Source: 0-14-3-00-41-53 sp041500225
GTDB lineage: Bacteria; Nitrospirota; Thermodesulfovibrionia; Thermodesulfovibrionales; SM23-35
DNA: 59,373 nucleotides
NCBI GenBank assembly: GCA_041500225.1
Contig: JBGQLV010000008.1
Span: 1 to 59,373 of the forward strand
Direction: 5' to 3'
Shown in pieces: positions 25,405-34,252 of the stretch. A program made the translations under genes and the position numbers. The notes under the pieces are model-generated. The model saw only the letters and a program-made list of their open reading frames with translations. It was not told the origin of the DNA and made no database searches. Every line of letters begins with the position of its first letter. The stretch's first letter is position 1.

Positions 25405-27186
25405 TTACACTTCAGGCAGGTTTAGTTTGATATAAAGCTCTCTTAGTTGTTTTGGCTCGACCGCAGACGGACTGCCGCTCATAAGGCAGAATGCCTTCTG
25501 AGTTTTTGGAAATGCAATCACATCCCTGATGGATGTTGCGCCGACCATAATCATTACAAGCCTGTCAAGTCCGAGTGCAATCCCTCCATGCGGAGGCGCA
25601 CCATATTCAAGTGCATCAAGCAGAAAACCAAATTTTACCTTTGCCTCATCCTCTGATATCCTCAGAAGCTCAAACATCTTCCTCTGCAGATCACGCCTGT
25701 GGATACGGATGCTCCCGCCTCCTATCTCATAGCCATTGAGGACAATATCATATGCCTTTGCTCTGAGTGAAGAGAGTAGTTCTTTATTATTAATATCTCC
25801 TGTAAGCATTTTTTCAATATCCTCATCCATGGGTGAAGTAAACGGATGATGCATTGCCTCAAATCTGTCTTCCTCGTCATTCCATTCAAGTAGCGGGAAG
25901 TCTGTAATCCATGTAAACCTATATCCTGGCTTTATCAGGTTTAATCTCTTCCCAAGCTCAAATCTCATTCTGCTTAATACATCATGAACAACCTTCTCGT
26001 TATCAGCAACAAAGAGCATTAAATCCCCTTCCTCTGCCTCAAGCCTCTGAGCCATCTCTCTGAGAATTTCTTCAGGGAAAAACTTTACTATGGGAGACTC
26101 AAAACCATTTTTTACCTTTATCCATGCAAGTCCTTTTGCGCCAAAAGAGACCGCCTCCTCTGTAAGCATATCTATCTCTTTTCTCGAAAGATTTGCCATG
26201 CCTTTGCCATTCATTGCTTTTACTCTTCCGCCTGACTGAATCGCATCGAGAAATACCTTGAACGAACCCTTTTCTGATAGGTCAGCCATGTCTTTGAGTT
26301 CAAGGCCGATTCGCAGATCAGGTTTGTCAGTACCAAACATCTCCATAGACTCATGGAAACTCAATCTTTCAAATGGTGTTTCAAGCTCCACATCGAGGAC
26401 ATCTTTAAAGAGCCTCTTCATCATGCCCTCAATGTGCTCAATAACATCTTTTCTGTCAGCAAAAGACATCTCCAGATCAACCTGGGTAAATTCAGGCTGT
26501 CTGTCTGAACGTAAGTCTTCATCCCTGAAACACTTCACAATCTGGAAATACTTTTCGAGGCCGGAAACCATCAATATCTGTTTGAAAAGCTGAGGAGATT
26601 GAGGTAATGCATAAAAATGTCCGGGATTCAGACGACTCGGTACAAGGTAGTCTCTTGCGCCTTCCGGCGTAGATTTCGTAAGCATGGGTGTCTCTATCTC
26701 AAGGAATCCTTTTTCATCCAGATAGTCCCTGATAACCTTCGTAGCCTTATGTCTTATAATTAGATTCCTTTGCATCTCCGGCCTTCTCAAGTCAAGGTAC
26801 CTGTGTTTGAGTCTCAGGGCCTCTGATGCATCAGCAGCATCTTCTATTGTAAAGGGCAGAGGGGATGATTCATTCAAGACATCGAGTTTGTTTACATACA
26901 TCTCGACCATACCTGTCGGCATATTTGGATTTTCAGTACCAGCAGGTCTTTTCCTGATTTCACCTGAAACAGAGATTACATATTCACTCCTCAAATTGTG
27001 TGCAAGTTCGTGTGCAGTACCTGATACATCAGGGCTGAAGACAATCTGGAATATCCCGCTTCTATCACGCAAATCTATAAATATAAGCCCGCCGTGGTCC
27101 CTCCGCCTGAAGACCCATCCACACAGGGTAAGATTTTGGCCTATAGCAGATTCCTTTATCTCACCACATCCCTTATCCTGAATCAT
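25405..27186 (-). CDS. aspS: Aspartyl-tRNA synthetase, probably non-discriminating
   Basis: This class II synthetase charges tRNA-Asp. The 593-residue length and order (OB-fold 1-105, catalytic core with the bacterial GAD insertion about 290-420, motif 3 near 530-545 with GIALGLDRLVM) are bacterial type. The anticodon-binding OB-fold has RRRDHGG with His at residue 31, and a Gly in RPAGTENPN (about residues 80-88). In Pseudomonas AspRS, His31 and Gly at this second site mark non-discriminating enzymes that also make Asp-tRNA-Asn. With gatA and gatB in the window, this fits transamidation. It overlaps the rluB stop (ATGA), so the two are coupled. Confidence 0.95.
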   Translation of the reverse strand: MIQDKGCGEIKESAIGQNLTLCGWVFRRRDHGGLIFIDLRDRSGIFQIVFSPDVSGTAHELAHNLRSEYVISVSGEIRKRPAGTENPNMPTGMVEMYVNKLDVLNESSPLPFTIEDAADASEALRLKHRYLDLRRPEMQRNLIIRHKATKVIRDYLDEKGFLEIETPMLTKSTPEGARDYLVPSRLNPGHFYALPQSPQLFKQILMVSGLEKYFQIVKCFRDEDLRSDRQPEFTQVDLEMSFADRKDVIEHIEGMMKRLFKDVLDVELETPFERLSFHESMEMFGTDKPDLRIGLELKDMADLSEKGSFKVFLDAIQSGGRVKAMNGKGMANLSRKEIDMLTEEAVSFGAKGLAWIKVKNGFESPIVKFFPEEILREMAQRLEAEEGDLMLFVADNEKVVHDVLSRMRFELGKRLNLIKPGYRFTWITDFPLLEWNDEEDRFEAMHHPFTSPMDEDIEKMLTGDINNKELLSSLRAKAYDIVLNGYEIGGGSIRIHRRDLQRKMFELLRISEDEAKVKFGFLLDALEYGAPPHGGIALGLDRLVMIMVGATSIRDVIAFPKTQKAFCLMSGSPSAVEPKQLRELYIKLNLPEV

Positions 27187-27923
27187 GCAACCTCCACTTC
27201 TTTTTTTATTTTATCTCTCTCCTCAGGCGTTAAATATCTATATGTCCCCGGTTCAAGTTTGCCCAATTCAATGCCGTCAATTTTTATTCTCTTAAGCTTG
27301 AGCACAGAATGCCCTATCTTTTCAAGCATCCTTCTGATCTGTCTTTTTTTCCCTTCATATATTATTATTTCAAGCCAAGAATTATTCTCTGTCTCCCTAA
27401 TCCTCTTTACCTTTACAGGAGCTGTCATCCTTTCTACGAGCTTTACTCCTGTCTTTAATTTCTTAATCTTGTCTTCTTCAAGAATTCCTTTTACCTTAAC
27501 AAGATATGTCTTTAAAATCTTTTTTGACGGATGAAGCACTGCATGTGCAAAATCACCGTCATTTGTTAATAAAAGCAGACCTTCAGAGTCATAATCAAGT
27601 CTTCCCACAGGGAAGACCCTGTATTTTACACCCTTCAGAAAATCTTTTACAGTAGGCCTTCCTTCAGGGTCATGAAGGGATGTAACAACATTCTTAGGTT
27701 TGTTCAACATGATATAAACCTTTGGCTCCGGTCTTATGAGGAGTTTCCCATTAACCTTTATATGGTCTTTAACCGGGTCTGCCTTTGTGCCGATGGTTGC
27801 AATACGGCCGTTTACAGTTACCCTGCCTTCGAATATCAGGTCCTCGGCCTTTCTCCTTGATGTAATCCCCATCTCAGAGAGAATCTTCTGAAGCCTTTTT
27901 TCCATAAGGATAAATAATAACAT
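27183..27923 (-). CDS. Pseudouridine synthase of the RsuA/RluB family
   Basis: The protein has an S4 RNA-binding domain (about 8-70, with RLQKILSEMGITSRRKAE) followed by the catalytic domain with GRLDYDSEGLLLLTNDGD (Asp of GRLDYD is the nucleophile). The family modifies a large- or small-subunit rRNA uridine; RluB is the likeliest match from the short N-terminus and RRMLEKIGHSV segment. The start may be 27905 (MEKRLQK). Neither candidate has a visible ribosome binding site. It is upstream of aspS and probably cotranscribed. Confidence 0.88.
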   Translation of the reverse strand: MLLFILMEKRLQKILSEMGITSRRKAEDLIFEGRVTVNGRIATIGTKADPVKDHIKVNGKLLIRPEPKVYIMLNKPKNVVTSLHDPEGRPTVKDFLKGVKYRVFPVGRLDYDSEGLLLLTNDGDFAHAVLHPSKKILKTYLVKVKGILEEDKIKKLKTGVKLVERMTAPVKVKRIRETENNSWLEIIIYEGKKRQIRRMLEKIGHSVLKLKRIKIDGIELGKLEPGTYRYLTPEERDKIKKEVEVA

Positions 27924-28022
27924 ATTTATTAAAGAGGCAGTTTTTATTTATAGTAAAGTTGTAGCCGCAGCCCCGAATGCTTTCGGGGTTAGGGGAGATT
28001 ACCAAAAAGAAAAGAGACTACT

Positions 28023-28742
28023 ATGAAATCGTGGAAGGATAATATTTCTTTTATACTCATTGAGCCGAGGGAGCCCGGCAATATCGGCGCCTCTGCAAGG
28101 GCAATGAAGAATATGGGCTTTAAAAATCTTGAACTGGTAACCCCGGGATATTTTTTCACCAGCGAGGCAAAACAGATGGCATGTCAGGGGGTTACCATCC
28201 TTGAAAATGCGATGGTCCACAAGAGTTTCACAGATGCTATTAAGTATAAGAATCTCATTATCGGTACAACAAGACGGTTAGGTAGGAGAAGAGGGCTTAT
28301 TGTGCCGTTGAAAGAAAGTGTCAAGAGGATCATCGCTGCTGCTAAAAAGAACAAAGTTGCAATCCTGTTCGGCAGGGAACGCAATGGGTTAACCAATAAA
28401 GAGGTCGAGAAATGTGGTCTTCTAATAACAATTCCTGCAGATCCCGAAACTCCTTCACTCAATCTTGCACAGAGTGTGTTACTTGTTGCATATGAACTGA
28501 GTCACAAGATGTATAAAACAGAAACACCTATATTAGTTAAACATGAAGCGCTTGAAAAACTTTACAAACATATAAATTCAGCCCTGAACCTGCTTGAATA
28601 CATTCCCAGAGGGAATAGAGACCTTGAGACGAAAATAATGAGGAACCTGAAACATCTAATAGGCAGAGCGGGGCTGACAGATTGGGAGCTAAAGATGCTT
28701 CACGGCATCTGCTCTCAGATAGAGAAGAAGACAAAAGCTTGA
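28023..28742 (+). CDS. TrmJ-like SPOUT RNA methyltransferase
   Basis: This is a SpoU-class methylase of 239 residues. The motif order is EPREPGNIGASARAMKNMG (motif 1, about 15-33), ILFGRERNGLTN (motif 2) and IPADPETPSLNLAQSVLLVAYEL (motif 3; first 20 residues IPADPETPSLNLAQSVLLVA). These match TrmJ, which 2'-O-methylates tRNA position 32. The C-terminal extension of about 75 residues, with LEYIPRGN, is typical. The divergent gap to rluB has a half copy of repeat A (CCCCGAATGCTTTCGGGG at 27971-27988). Confidence 0.85.
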   Translation: MKSWKDNISFILIEPREPGNIGASARAMKNMGFKNLELVTPGYFFTSEAKQMACQGVTILENAMVHKSFTDAIKYKNLIIGTTRRLGRRRGLIVPLKESVKRIIAAAKKNKVAILFGRERNGLTNKEVEKCGLLITIPADPETPSLNLAQSVLLVAYELSHKMYKTETPILVKHEALEKLYKHINSALNLLEYIPRGNRDLETKIMRNLKHLIGRAGLTDWELKMLHGICSQIEKKTKA

Positions 28743-28971
28743 CTGAGATTATTATTTTCTTCGGGCAAAATACCCTTAAGCATGACAAATTGTCTGTAGA
28801 ATTGACTCTTATATTTCATAACTCTGAATAAAATTAATGTCTTTTAAAAGGGCATTATTTTTGCTATATTAAGGATTATTGAACAGGCTTGAGAATATCT
28901 GAAAAGAGGTTTTATATGTATTCTGACAAATCTTTAATATCTCCCAAGAGGTATTTAAAAAAGGAGGTACT

Positions 28972-30264
28972 ATGAAGGTTACAAAAATTTGTACACGTGG
29001 GTTGTTATGGGTGATCATTGTCATGCTTGTGATACCACCCGGAATAATGGCTCAGGATTCCGGACAAACGGTACAGCCTGTCAAGTTTTCGAGAGAAGAG
29101 CTGGCACAGATGCTTGCGCCGATAGCCTTGTATCCTGATTCACTTATAGCCGGGATACTCATGGCTTCTACATATCCAATTGAAGTTGTCGAGGCTGAAC
29201 GGTGGATAAAGCAGAACAAAAACCTTAAAGGTGATGAACTTGACAAGGCACTGCAGGATAAGACGTGGGATTCAAGCGTAAAATCACTCTGTTATTTCCC
29301 CGAGGTCATCTATGCAATGAGCGATAATCTTGAGCGGACAACAAGGCTGGGAGATGCTTTTCTGAGTCAGCAGAATGATGTTATGGATACCATACAGGAA
29401 TTGCGCAGAAAAGCCCAGGAACAGGGAAATCTCAAGACGACAAAAGAACAGAAGGTTATCGTTGAGCAGGAGATTATCAATATAGAACCAGCAGACCAAC
29501 AGGTCATTTATGTACCAGTATATGATCCGCTCTCTGTATATGGACCGTGGTGGTACCCTGCCTATCCTCCGTATTATTGGTATTATCCGCCCGGTGCGGT
29601 TATAGCCAGCGGAATTATCGGCTTTGGTTTTGGTATTTTTGTTGGTCTTGGCATATCCTCATGGAGCTGGTATGATTGGCATCATCATCACATTTATGTA
29701 GACATAGATAAGACAAGACGGTTCAACAGGTTCGATAGAGGCAGATGGGACTTTGGCAGACATGTCTGGAGGCACGAGACGGATCATAGAAGAGGGGTTG
29801 CTTATAGAGACAGGTCAACGAGTCAGCATTTCGGGGGGCCGTCTTCACGTGCGTCGGAGATAAGGCCGGAGGCACGAGGATATGCAGGCCGAGATTTTGA
29901 GAGGCAGACCAGGGAACCCTTGCGCGGTACCATTGAAAGGCAGGGAGGTCTTGGTATGACCGGTAGAAGGATCGAACCCTCAACGGTTCAGAGACCCTTA
30001 ACGGTTCAGAGACCCTTAACGGTTCAGAGACCCTTAACGGTTCAGAGACCCTTAACGGTTCAGAGACCCTTAACGGTTCAGAGACCCTTAACGGTTCAGA
30101 GACCCTTAACCCGGAGCAATGCCTTCAGCGGCATTGGTGATGGGAATTTCGAACGTAAGGCAAGCGAACGCGGTTTCTCGAGTCGGCAGAGTGGTGGATT
30201 CCAGAGTGGCGGACAGAGCAGTGGATTCCGGAGCGGCGGGCAAGGCGGTGGGTTCCGAAGGTAG
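28972..30264 (+). CDS. DUF3300 envelope protein with a tandem repeat tail
   Basis: The 430-residue protein has a signal peptide (cleavage near residue 28). A DUF3300 domain occupies about 35-210, with LAQMLAPIALYPDSLIA and IYVPVYDPLSVYGPWWYP. A Tyr/Pro/Trp-rich stretch and a hydrophobic Gly segment follow (210-230), then an Arg-rich tail with seven exact copies of an 18-base unit (29983-30108, TVQRPL). The end is Ser/Gly/Arg/Phe-rich (FRSGGQGGGFRR). It has a strong ribosome binding site AGGAGG. DUF3300 is of unknown function and often sits next to DUF2950, as here. Confidence 0.88.
   Translation: MKVTKICTRGLLWVIIVMLVIPPGIMAQDSGQTVQPVKFSREELAQMLAPIALYPDSLIAGILMASTYPIEVVEAERWIKQNKNLKGDELDKALQDKTWDSSVKSLCYFPEVIYAMSDNLERTTRLGDAFLSQQNDVMDTIQELRRKAQEQGNLKTTKEQKVIVEQEIINIEPADQQVIYVPVYDPLSVYGPWWYPAYPPYYWYYPPGAVIASGIIGFGFGIFVGLGISSWSWYDWHHHHIYVDIDKTRRFNRFDRGRWDFGRHVWRHETDHRRGVAYRDRSTSQHFGGPSSRASEIRPEARGYAGRDFERQTREPLRGTIERQGGLGMTGRRIEPSTVQRPLTVQRPLTVQRPLTVQRPLTVQRPLTVQRPLTVQRPLTRSNAFSGIGDGNFERKASERGFSSRQSGGFQSGGQSSGFRSGGQGGGFRR
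29983..30108 (+). repeat. Seven exact 18-base tandem repeats in the DUF3300 gene
   Basis: The unit ACGGTTCAGAGACCCTTA is repeated seven times without change and encodes TVQRPL. The 18-base unit keeps the frame when copies are gained or lost. Confidence 0.95.
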
Positions 30265-30346
30265 GATTACAGTAACGGCGTTCATGAATTCGGTAGGGTT
30301 CATTAAAGGATAAAAAAGGATTATAGATGCGTAAGGGAGGAAAAGA

Positions 30347-31327
30347 ATGAATACATTTAGATGGTATAAAAAGAGTGGTTCACTTTGTCTCACCGCACTG
30401 ACTGGTATCATAACAGTTGTCATATTCTTGAGCGTAACCTATTCACCTTTGCTTGCCAAAAGCATAAAGCAGAAGAGTTTTGCCTCGCCTGAAGAAGCCG
30501 TGAGTGCCCTTGTCGCCTCAGTAAAGACAGATGATAAAAAAGAGATGCTGGCCATTTTGGGCTCTGTTGGCAAAGAATTGATATCTTCCGGCGATGAAGT
30601 AGCAGATAAGGCAGGACGTGAAAAGTTTCTCAAAGCCTATGACGAGATGAACAAACTTGAGAAAGCATCCGCCAACAAAATAATTCTTCATATAGGGAAA
30701 GATGACTGGTCTTTGCCAATTCCGGTTGTGGAAAAAAGCAAGAAATGGGTTTTCGACACAAATGCTGGAAAGGAAGAGATACTGAACAGGAGGATAGGCA
30801 GAAACGAGTTGAATGTTATCGAGGTTCTTCATGCCTATATCGATGCACAGTGTGAATACGCAAGCAAGGATCGTAATGGTGACGGGGTAGTGCAGTTCGC
30901 CCCAAAAATTATCAGCACTGAAGGGAAATACGATGGACTCTACTGGGAGGCACAAGAAGGTGAGGAAATGAGCCCCCTTGGTCCTTTTGTTGCTCAGGCA
31001 GCAAGCGAAGGATACGCAAAGAAAGGTGGGGGTATTAACCTTTCACCTTTTCATAGGTATTATTACAAAATATTAAAAGGACAAGGGAAATATGCTACGG
31101 GTGGTGCATACGACTATGTGGTCAAAGGAAAGATGATCTTAGGATATGCTCTCATCGCTTATCCTGCTCAATACGGTAACTCGGGTATCATGACCTTTAT
31201 AGTAAATCAGGCAGGGGTTATTTTTGAAAAGGATCTTGGCAAGAATACAGTGAGTATTGCAAAGGCCATGAAAATGTTTAACCCCGACAAAACCTGGAGG
31301 GAAGTTAAAGAAATAACGAAAGAGTAA
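30347..31327 (+). CDS. DUF2950 family exported protein
   Basis: The 326-residue protein has an N-terminal signal helix (about 14-35). The DUF2950 domain spans nearly the rest: KSFASPEEAVSALVASVKTD, IVRNEL-like positions replaced by IGRNELNVIEVLHAY, and GGAYDYVVKGKMILGYALIA. It follows the DUF3300 gene by 82 bases with ribosome binding site GGGAGG. Both are probably envelope proteins expressed together. The function of the family is unknown. Confidence 0.85.
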   Translation: MNTFRWYKKSGSLCLTALTGIITVVIFLSVTYSPLLAKSIKQKSFASPEEAVSALVASVKTDDKKEMLAILGSVGKELISSGDEVADKAGREKFLKAYDEMNKLEKASANKIILHIGKDDWSLPIPVVEKSKKWVFDTNAGKEEILNRRIGRNELNVIEVLHAYIDAQCEYASKDRNGDGVVQFAPKIISTEGKYDGLYWEAQEGEEMSPLGPFVAQAASEGYAKKGGGINLSPFHRYYYKILKGQGKYATGGAYDYVVKGKMILGYALIAYPAQYGNSGIMTFIVNQAGVIFEKDLGKNTVSIAKAMKMFNPDKTWREVKEITKE

Positions 31328-31524
31328 CATTCAATAAGAATATTGGGTACTCTATTGTTTTGTGCATAGGATGAAACTGTCAGCATTAAGTCTGTCTTTT
31401 CAGTGTGAATTTCCATGATAATCCATACTTAATGAAAAGTATCCGGAGTGCGTGTTAGATGAAGAAGTTAACAATATACTTGAGCAAGAAGAATGGAAAA
31501 TGCTGACTTAAGTGTAGTAATTTT

Positions 31525-31632
31525 ATGGTTGCACCGGATGTGAAAAGAGCATTTTCACGTGCATATGATGATATTCAGGTAAAATTCCCGAGCTTAGAAG
31601 AGTTAATCAAAAAAATATTATCTACACGGTAA
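31525..31632 (+). CDS. Possible small ORF or gene fragment
   Basis: A 35-codon ORF encodes MVAPDVKRAFSRAYDDIQVK and ends ILSTR; it ends nine bases before thiE. A second fragment reads in another frame just upstream (about 31430-31510, ending EQEEWKMLT). Neither looks like a complete known protein; together they may be remnants of a decayed gene. This is all that was seen in the 314-base gap 31328-31641. Confidence 0.25.
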   Translation: MVAPDVKRAFSRAYDDIQVKFPSLEELIKKILSTR

Positions 31633-31641
31633 GGTGGATTC

Positions 31642-32259
31642 ATGTATTTAGGCGGTTTATGTTTTATTACTGATCGTAAGGCATGTAAACTTTCATGTGA
31701 AGAGATGACGTTGAAAGTGCTGAGAGCCGGCTTGAAATGGGTTCAGTACAGGGATAAAGAGAAATCAAGACGCGAAATTTATGAAGAAGCAATCAGGCTA
31801 AGAAAACTAACAAAGGACTTTAATGCTGTGCTTATAGTAAATGATTATGCTGATATTGCGCTTGCTGTAGATGCAGACGGGGTGCATCTCGGTCAGGACG
31901 ACCTGCCGATAGAGGAAGCGCGGAAGATTATGGGGAGTAATAAAATAATCGGTATCTCGACCCATAGTTTAGAGCAGGCGAAAGAAGCAGAAAAAGGGGG
32001 CGCTGATTATATCGGTTTTGGCCCTGTATTTCGTACAACAACTAAAGATGCCGGTATTCCGAAAGGGACTGATATGCTGAAGGAGATAAAAAGGCAGGTG
32101 CACTTACCAGTGGTTGCAATAGGAGGAATAAACATCGAAAATATCAGGTCGGTTCTTGATACAGGAGTTGATGCAGTTGCAGTTGCATCAGCAATACTCA
32201 AAGGTAACATTTTAAAAAATACAAGACGGTTCATGGAGATTATAAGTAATCGGGTGTAA
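31642..32259 (+). CDS. thiE: Thiamine-phosphate synthase, copy 1
   Basis: ThiE joins HMP-PP and THZ-P to make thiamin phosphate. The 205-residue TIM barrel has KWVQYRDK, VNDYADIALAVDADGVHLGQ (about 67-86), SDIGISTH-like IIGISTH, and GPVFRTTTK, all of which line the ThiE active site. It has a ribosome binding site AAGGTGGA. It lies outside the thiamin operon, and the operon at 40349 has another ThiE. The two share only family-level similarity, so one may be a specialised paralogue. Confidence 0.88.
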   Translation: MYLGGLCFITDRKACKLSCEEMTLKVLRAGLKWVQYRDKEKSRREIYEEAIRLRKLTKDFNAVLIVNDYADIALAVDADGVHLGQDDLPIEEARKIMGSNKIIGISTHSLEQAKEAEKGGADYIGFGPVFRTTTKDAGIPKGTDMLKEIKRQVHLPVVAIGGINIENIRSVLDTGVDAVAVASAILKGNILKNTRRFMEIISNRV

Positions 32260-32269
32260 ACTACAAAAT

Positions 32270-32956
32270 ATGCAGGACAGAAAAGAAGAAAGGGTTTTAA
32301 TTAAAAAGGATGTCATAATAAATGGCAGTCTGAAGGCTCAGGCATTCGATATCAGTGAAGGTGGCATGTACATATATACACAGGCAGAGTTTAACTCAGG
32401 GGATCTACTCGAGTTGGATTTTGATGTTGACGGCGTGCCTATCAAGGTAAAGGCAAGAGTCCAGCATACACAGTTAGGCGTTGGTATAGGGGTGAAATTC
32501 AGCGGTCTTTCCCACGAAGAGTCAATAAGGATTAAAAGGCTGTTGGAAAGACTTCAGCACGTTTCTCCGGTTGAGGTCTCTGGTAAAAAGAAGGTACTCC
32601 TTATTGATAATGATGTACGATCGAAATCTGTTTATAAAATGAGGCTTCTTCGGGATGACTTTACCGTGTTCGAGGCATCAAATTATCTGGAGGCGGTTAA
32701 GTTATTACAAGAGTCAAAGCCGGATATTGTTGTTCTTGATCTCTGGCAGGAGGGTATGGATGGCTTCAATATACTCCAATTGATGCAGATAAACCCAGAC
32801 CTTAGGATAATCCCTGTCCTTATATTATCCACAAGGAATGTTGCTACTGATGTAGAAAAGGCTATGGCATTAGGAGCAAAGGATTATCTTTTAAAGATGA
32901 CTACAACGCCGATAAAGCTTTCAGAGAAGATTAGAGCAATATCAGGAGGTTCATAA
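32270..32956 (+). CDS. PilZ domain fused to a response-regulator receiver
   Basis: The 228-residue protein has an N-terminal PilZ domain (about 1-95) with both c-di-GMP motifs: RKEER (RxxxR, residues 4-8) and DISEGG (DxSxxG, 27-32). A receiver domain (about 104-226) follows with the acidic pocket LLIDND and the phosphoacceptor in VVLDLWQEGMDG. A conserved Lys appears as LLKMTTTP. There is no output domain. It may tie a two-component input to c-di-GMP-dependent pilus or surface behaviour. It lies 10 bases after thiE and one base before the livK-type gene. Confidence 0.9.
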   Translation: MQDRKEERVLIKKDVIINGSLKAQAFDISEGGMYIYTQAEFNSGDLLELDFDVDGVPIKVKARVQHTQLGVGIGVKFSGLSHEESIRIKRLLERLQHVSPVEVSGKKKVLLIDNDVRSKSVYKMRLLRDDFTVFEASNYLEAVKLLQESKPDIVVLDLWQEGMDGFNILQLMQINPDLRIIPVLILSTRNVATDVEKAMALGAKDYLLKMTTTPIKLSEKIRAISGGS

Positions 32957-32957
32957 T

Positions 32958-34064
32958 ATGAGGGGGGCTGTATTTATTATTTTATGTTTTTGTCTTGTAT
33001 CTTTTGGATGTCAAAAGAAAGGGAATGTAATAAAGATCGGCATTGCCGGACCTATGACAGGTGATCAGGCGAAGATGGGCATGGATTTCAAAAATGGTGT
33101 CCTGGTTGCTGTTGAGGACTGGAATAATAAAGGTGGAGTCCTTGGCAAGAAGATCGAAATGATAATCAGCGACGACCAGCATGACCCCAAACAGGCTGTC
33201 TCTGTTGCAAATAAGATGGTTAATGACGGCGTGGTTGGTGTTATCGGCCATTTTAATTCAAACTGTTCTATCCCTGCATCAGATGTCTATAACAGAGCAG
33301 GAATTCCCATGATTACACCTGCATCAACCAATCCACGCCTTACAGAAAAAGGTTATAAAAATGTATTCAGGGTCTGCGGCAGGGATGACCAGCAGGGCAG
33401 GGTTGCATCCGATTTTGTTATAAACTATCTTAAACTTAAGGAAATTGCTGTCCTTCATGATAAAACAACATACGGCCAGGGACTTGCAGATGAGTTCAGG
33501 AAATTTATCGGTGATAAAGTAAAAGTGGTTTATTATGGAGGGATTATCCAGGGAGATAAGGACTTCAAGATGGTTCTGACAGCAATAAAAAATAAAAATC
33601 CCAAGCTTGTCTTTTTCGGTGGTATCTATCCTGAAGCAGGGCTACTTGTAAGGGAGGCCAGGGAGATAGGACTGGACGCTAAGTTTATGAGTGGTGATGG
33701 GACAATAGACCCAAAGTTTATCGAGATTGCCGGAGCTCCTGCAGCAGAGGGTACTTATCTTACATTCAGCCCTGACCCAAAGAATATACCATCAGCAAAA
33801 GGCTTTATTGATAAGTACCGGTCAAGATACGGAGAGATTGGCCCATATTCTATTTATGCCTATGATGCTGCAAATATTATGTTGACTGCAATTAAAGAGG
33901 CTAATTCAACTGAGGGGGTATCAATAATCGATAAATTACATTCGATAGAATTCAATGGCGCCCTCGGGAAGATAAGGTTTGATTCAAAGGGTGATGTGAC
34001 GGTAGCGCCTTATGTTGTCTGGATAACAAAAGGTGGGAAGTTTGAAGAATACTGGAAACCATAA
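32958..34064 (+). CDS. ABC transporter branched-chain amino-acid type binding lipoprotein
   Basis: This is a periplasmic-binding-protein type I (Peripla_BP_6/LivK) protein of 368 residues with a signal peptide and lipobox VSFGC (Cys18). Motifs include IGIAGPMTGDQAKMG (about 27-41), VIGHFNSNCSIPASDVY and ITPASTNPRL. It starts one base after the PilZ-receiver gene. No permease or ATPase gene is in the window, so it is an orphan or works with a distant transporter or sensor. Confidence 0.88.
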   Translation: MRGAVFIILCFCLVSFGCQKKGNVIKIGIAGPMTGDQAKMGMDFKNGVLVAVEDWNNKGGVLGKKIEMIISDDQHDPKQAVSVANKMVNDGVVGVIGHFNSNCSIPASDVYNRAGIPMITPASTNPRLTEKGYKNVFRVCGRDDQQGRVASDFVINYLKLKEIAVLHDKTTYGQGLADEFRKFIGDKVKVVYYGGIIQGDKDFKMVLTAIKNKNPKLVFFGGIYPEAGLLVREAREIGLDAKFMSGDGTIDPKFIEIAGAPAAEGTYLTFSPDPKNIPSAKGFIDKYRSRYGEIGPYSIYAYDAANIMLTAIKEANSTEGVSIIDKLHSIEFNGALGKIRFDSKGDVTVAPYVVWITKGGKFEEYWKP

Positions 34065-34190
34065 TCCTAACAGAAGATACAGACATTGTTCGAAAATTTA
34101 TTTAACCTGATGAGTTATTGAAAATATCTTTATTGGTTATATTTGTTAAAATATATCAACTACCATCAGTTAAAGGTACACTAAGGGATC

Positions 34191-34212
34191 AATCCCGATA
34201 TATATCGGGATT
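34191..34212. repeat. Perfect 22-base palindrome
   Basis: AATCCCGATATATATCGGGATT (AATCCCGATATA then its mirror) lies upstream of the nitroreductase. The same CCCGAT/ATCGGG core is used as an inner hairpin in structured elements 1 and 3 and in the gspK leader (17298-17313). Confidence 0.75.
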
Positions 34213-34252
34213 TACAACATCTGTATCTTCTAATTTTATAATTTGGATTAAT

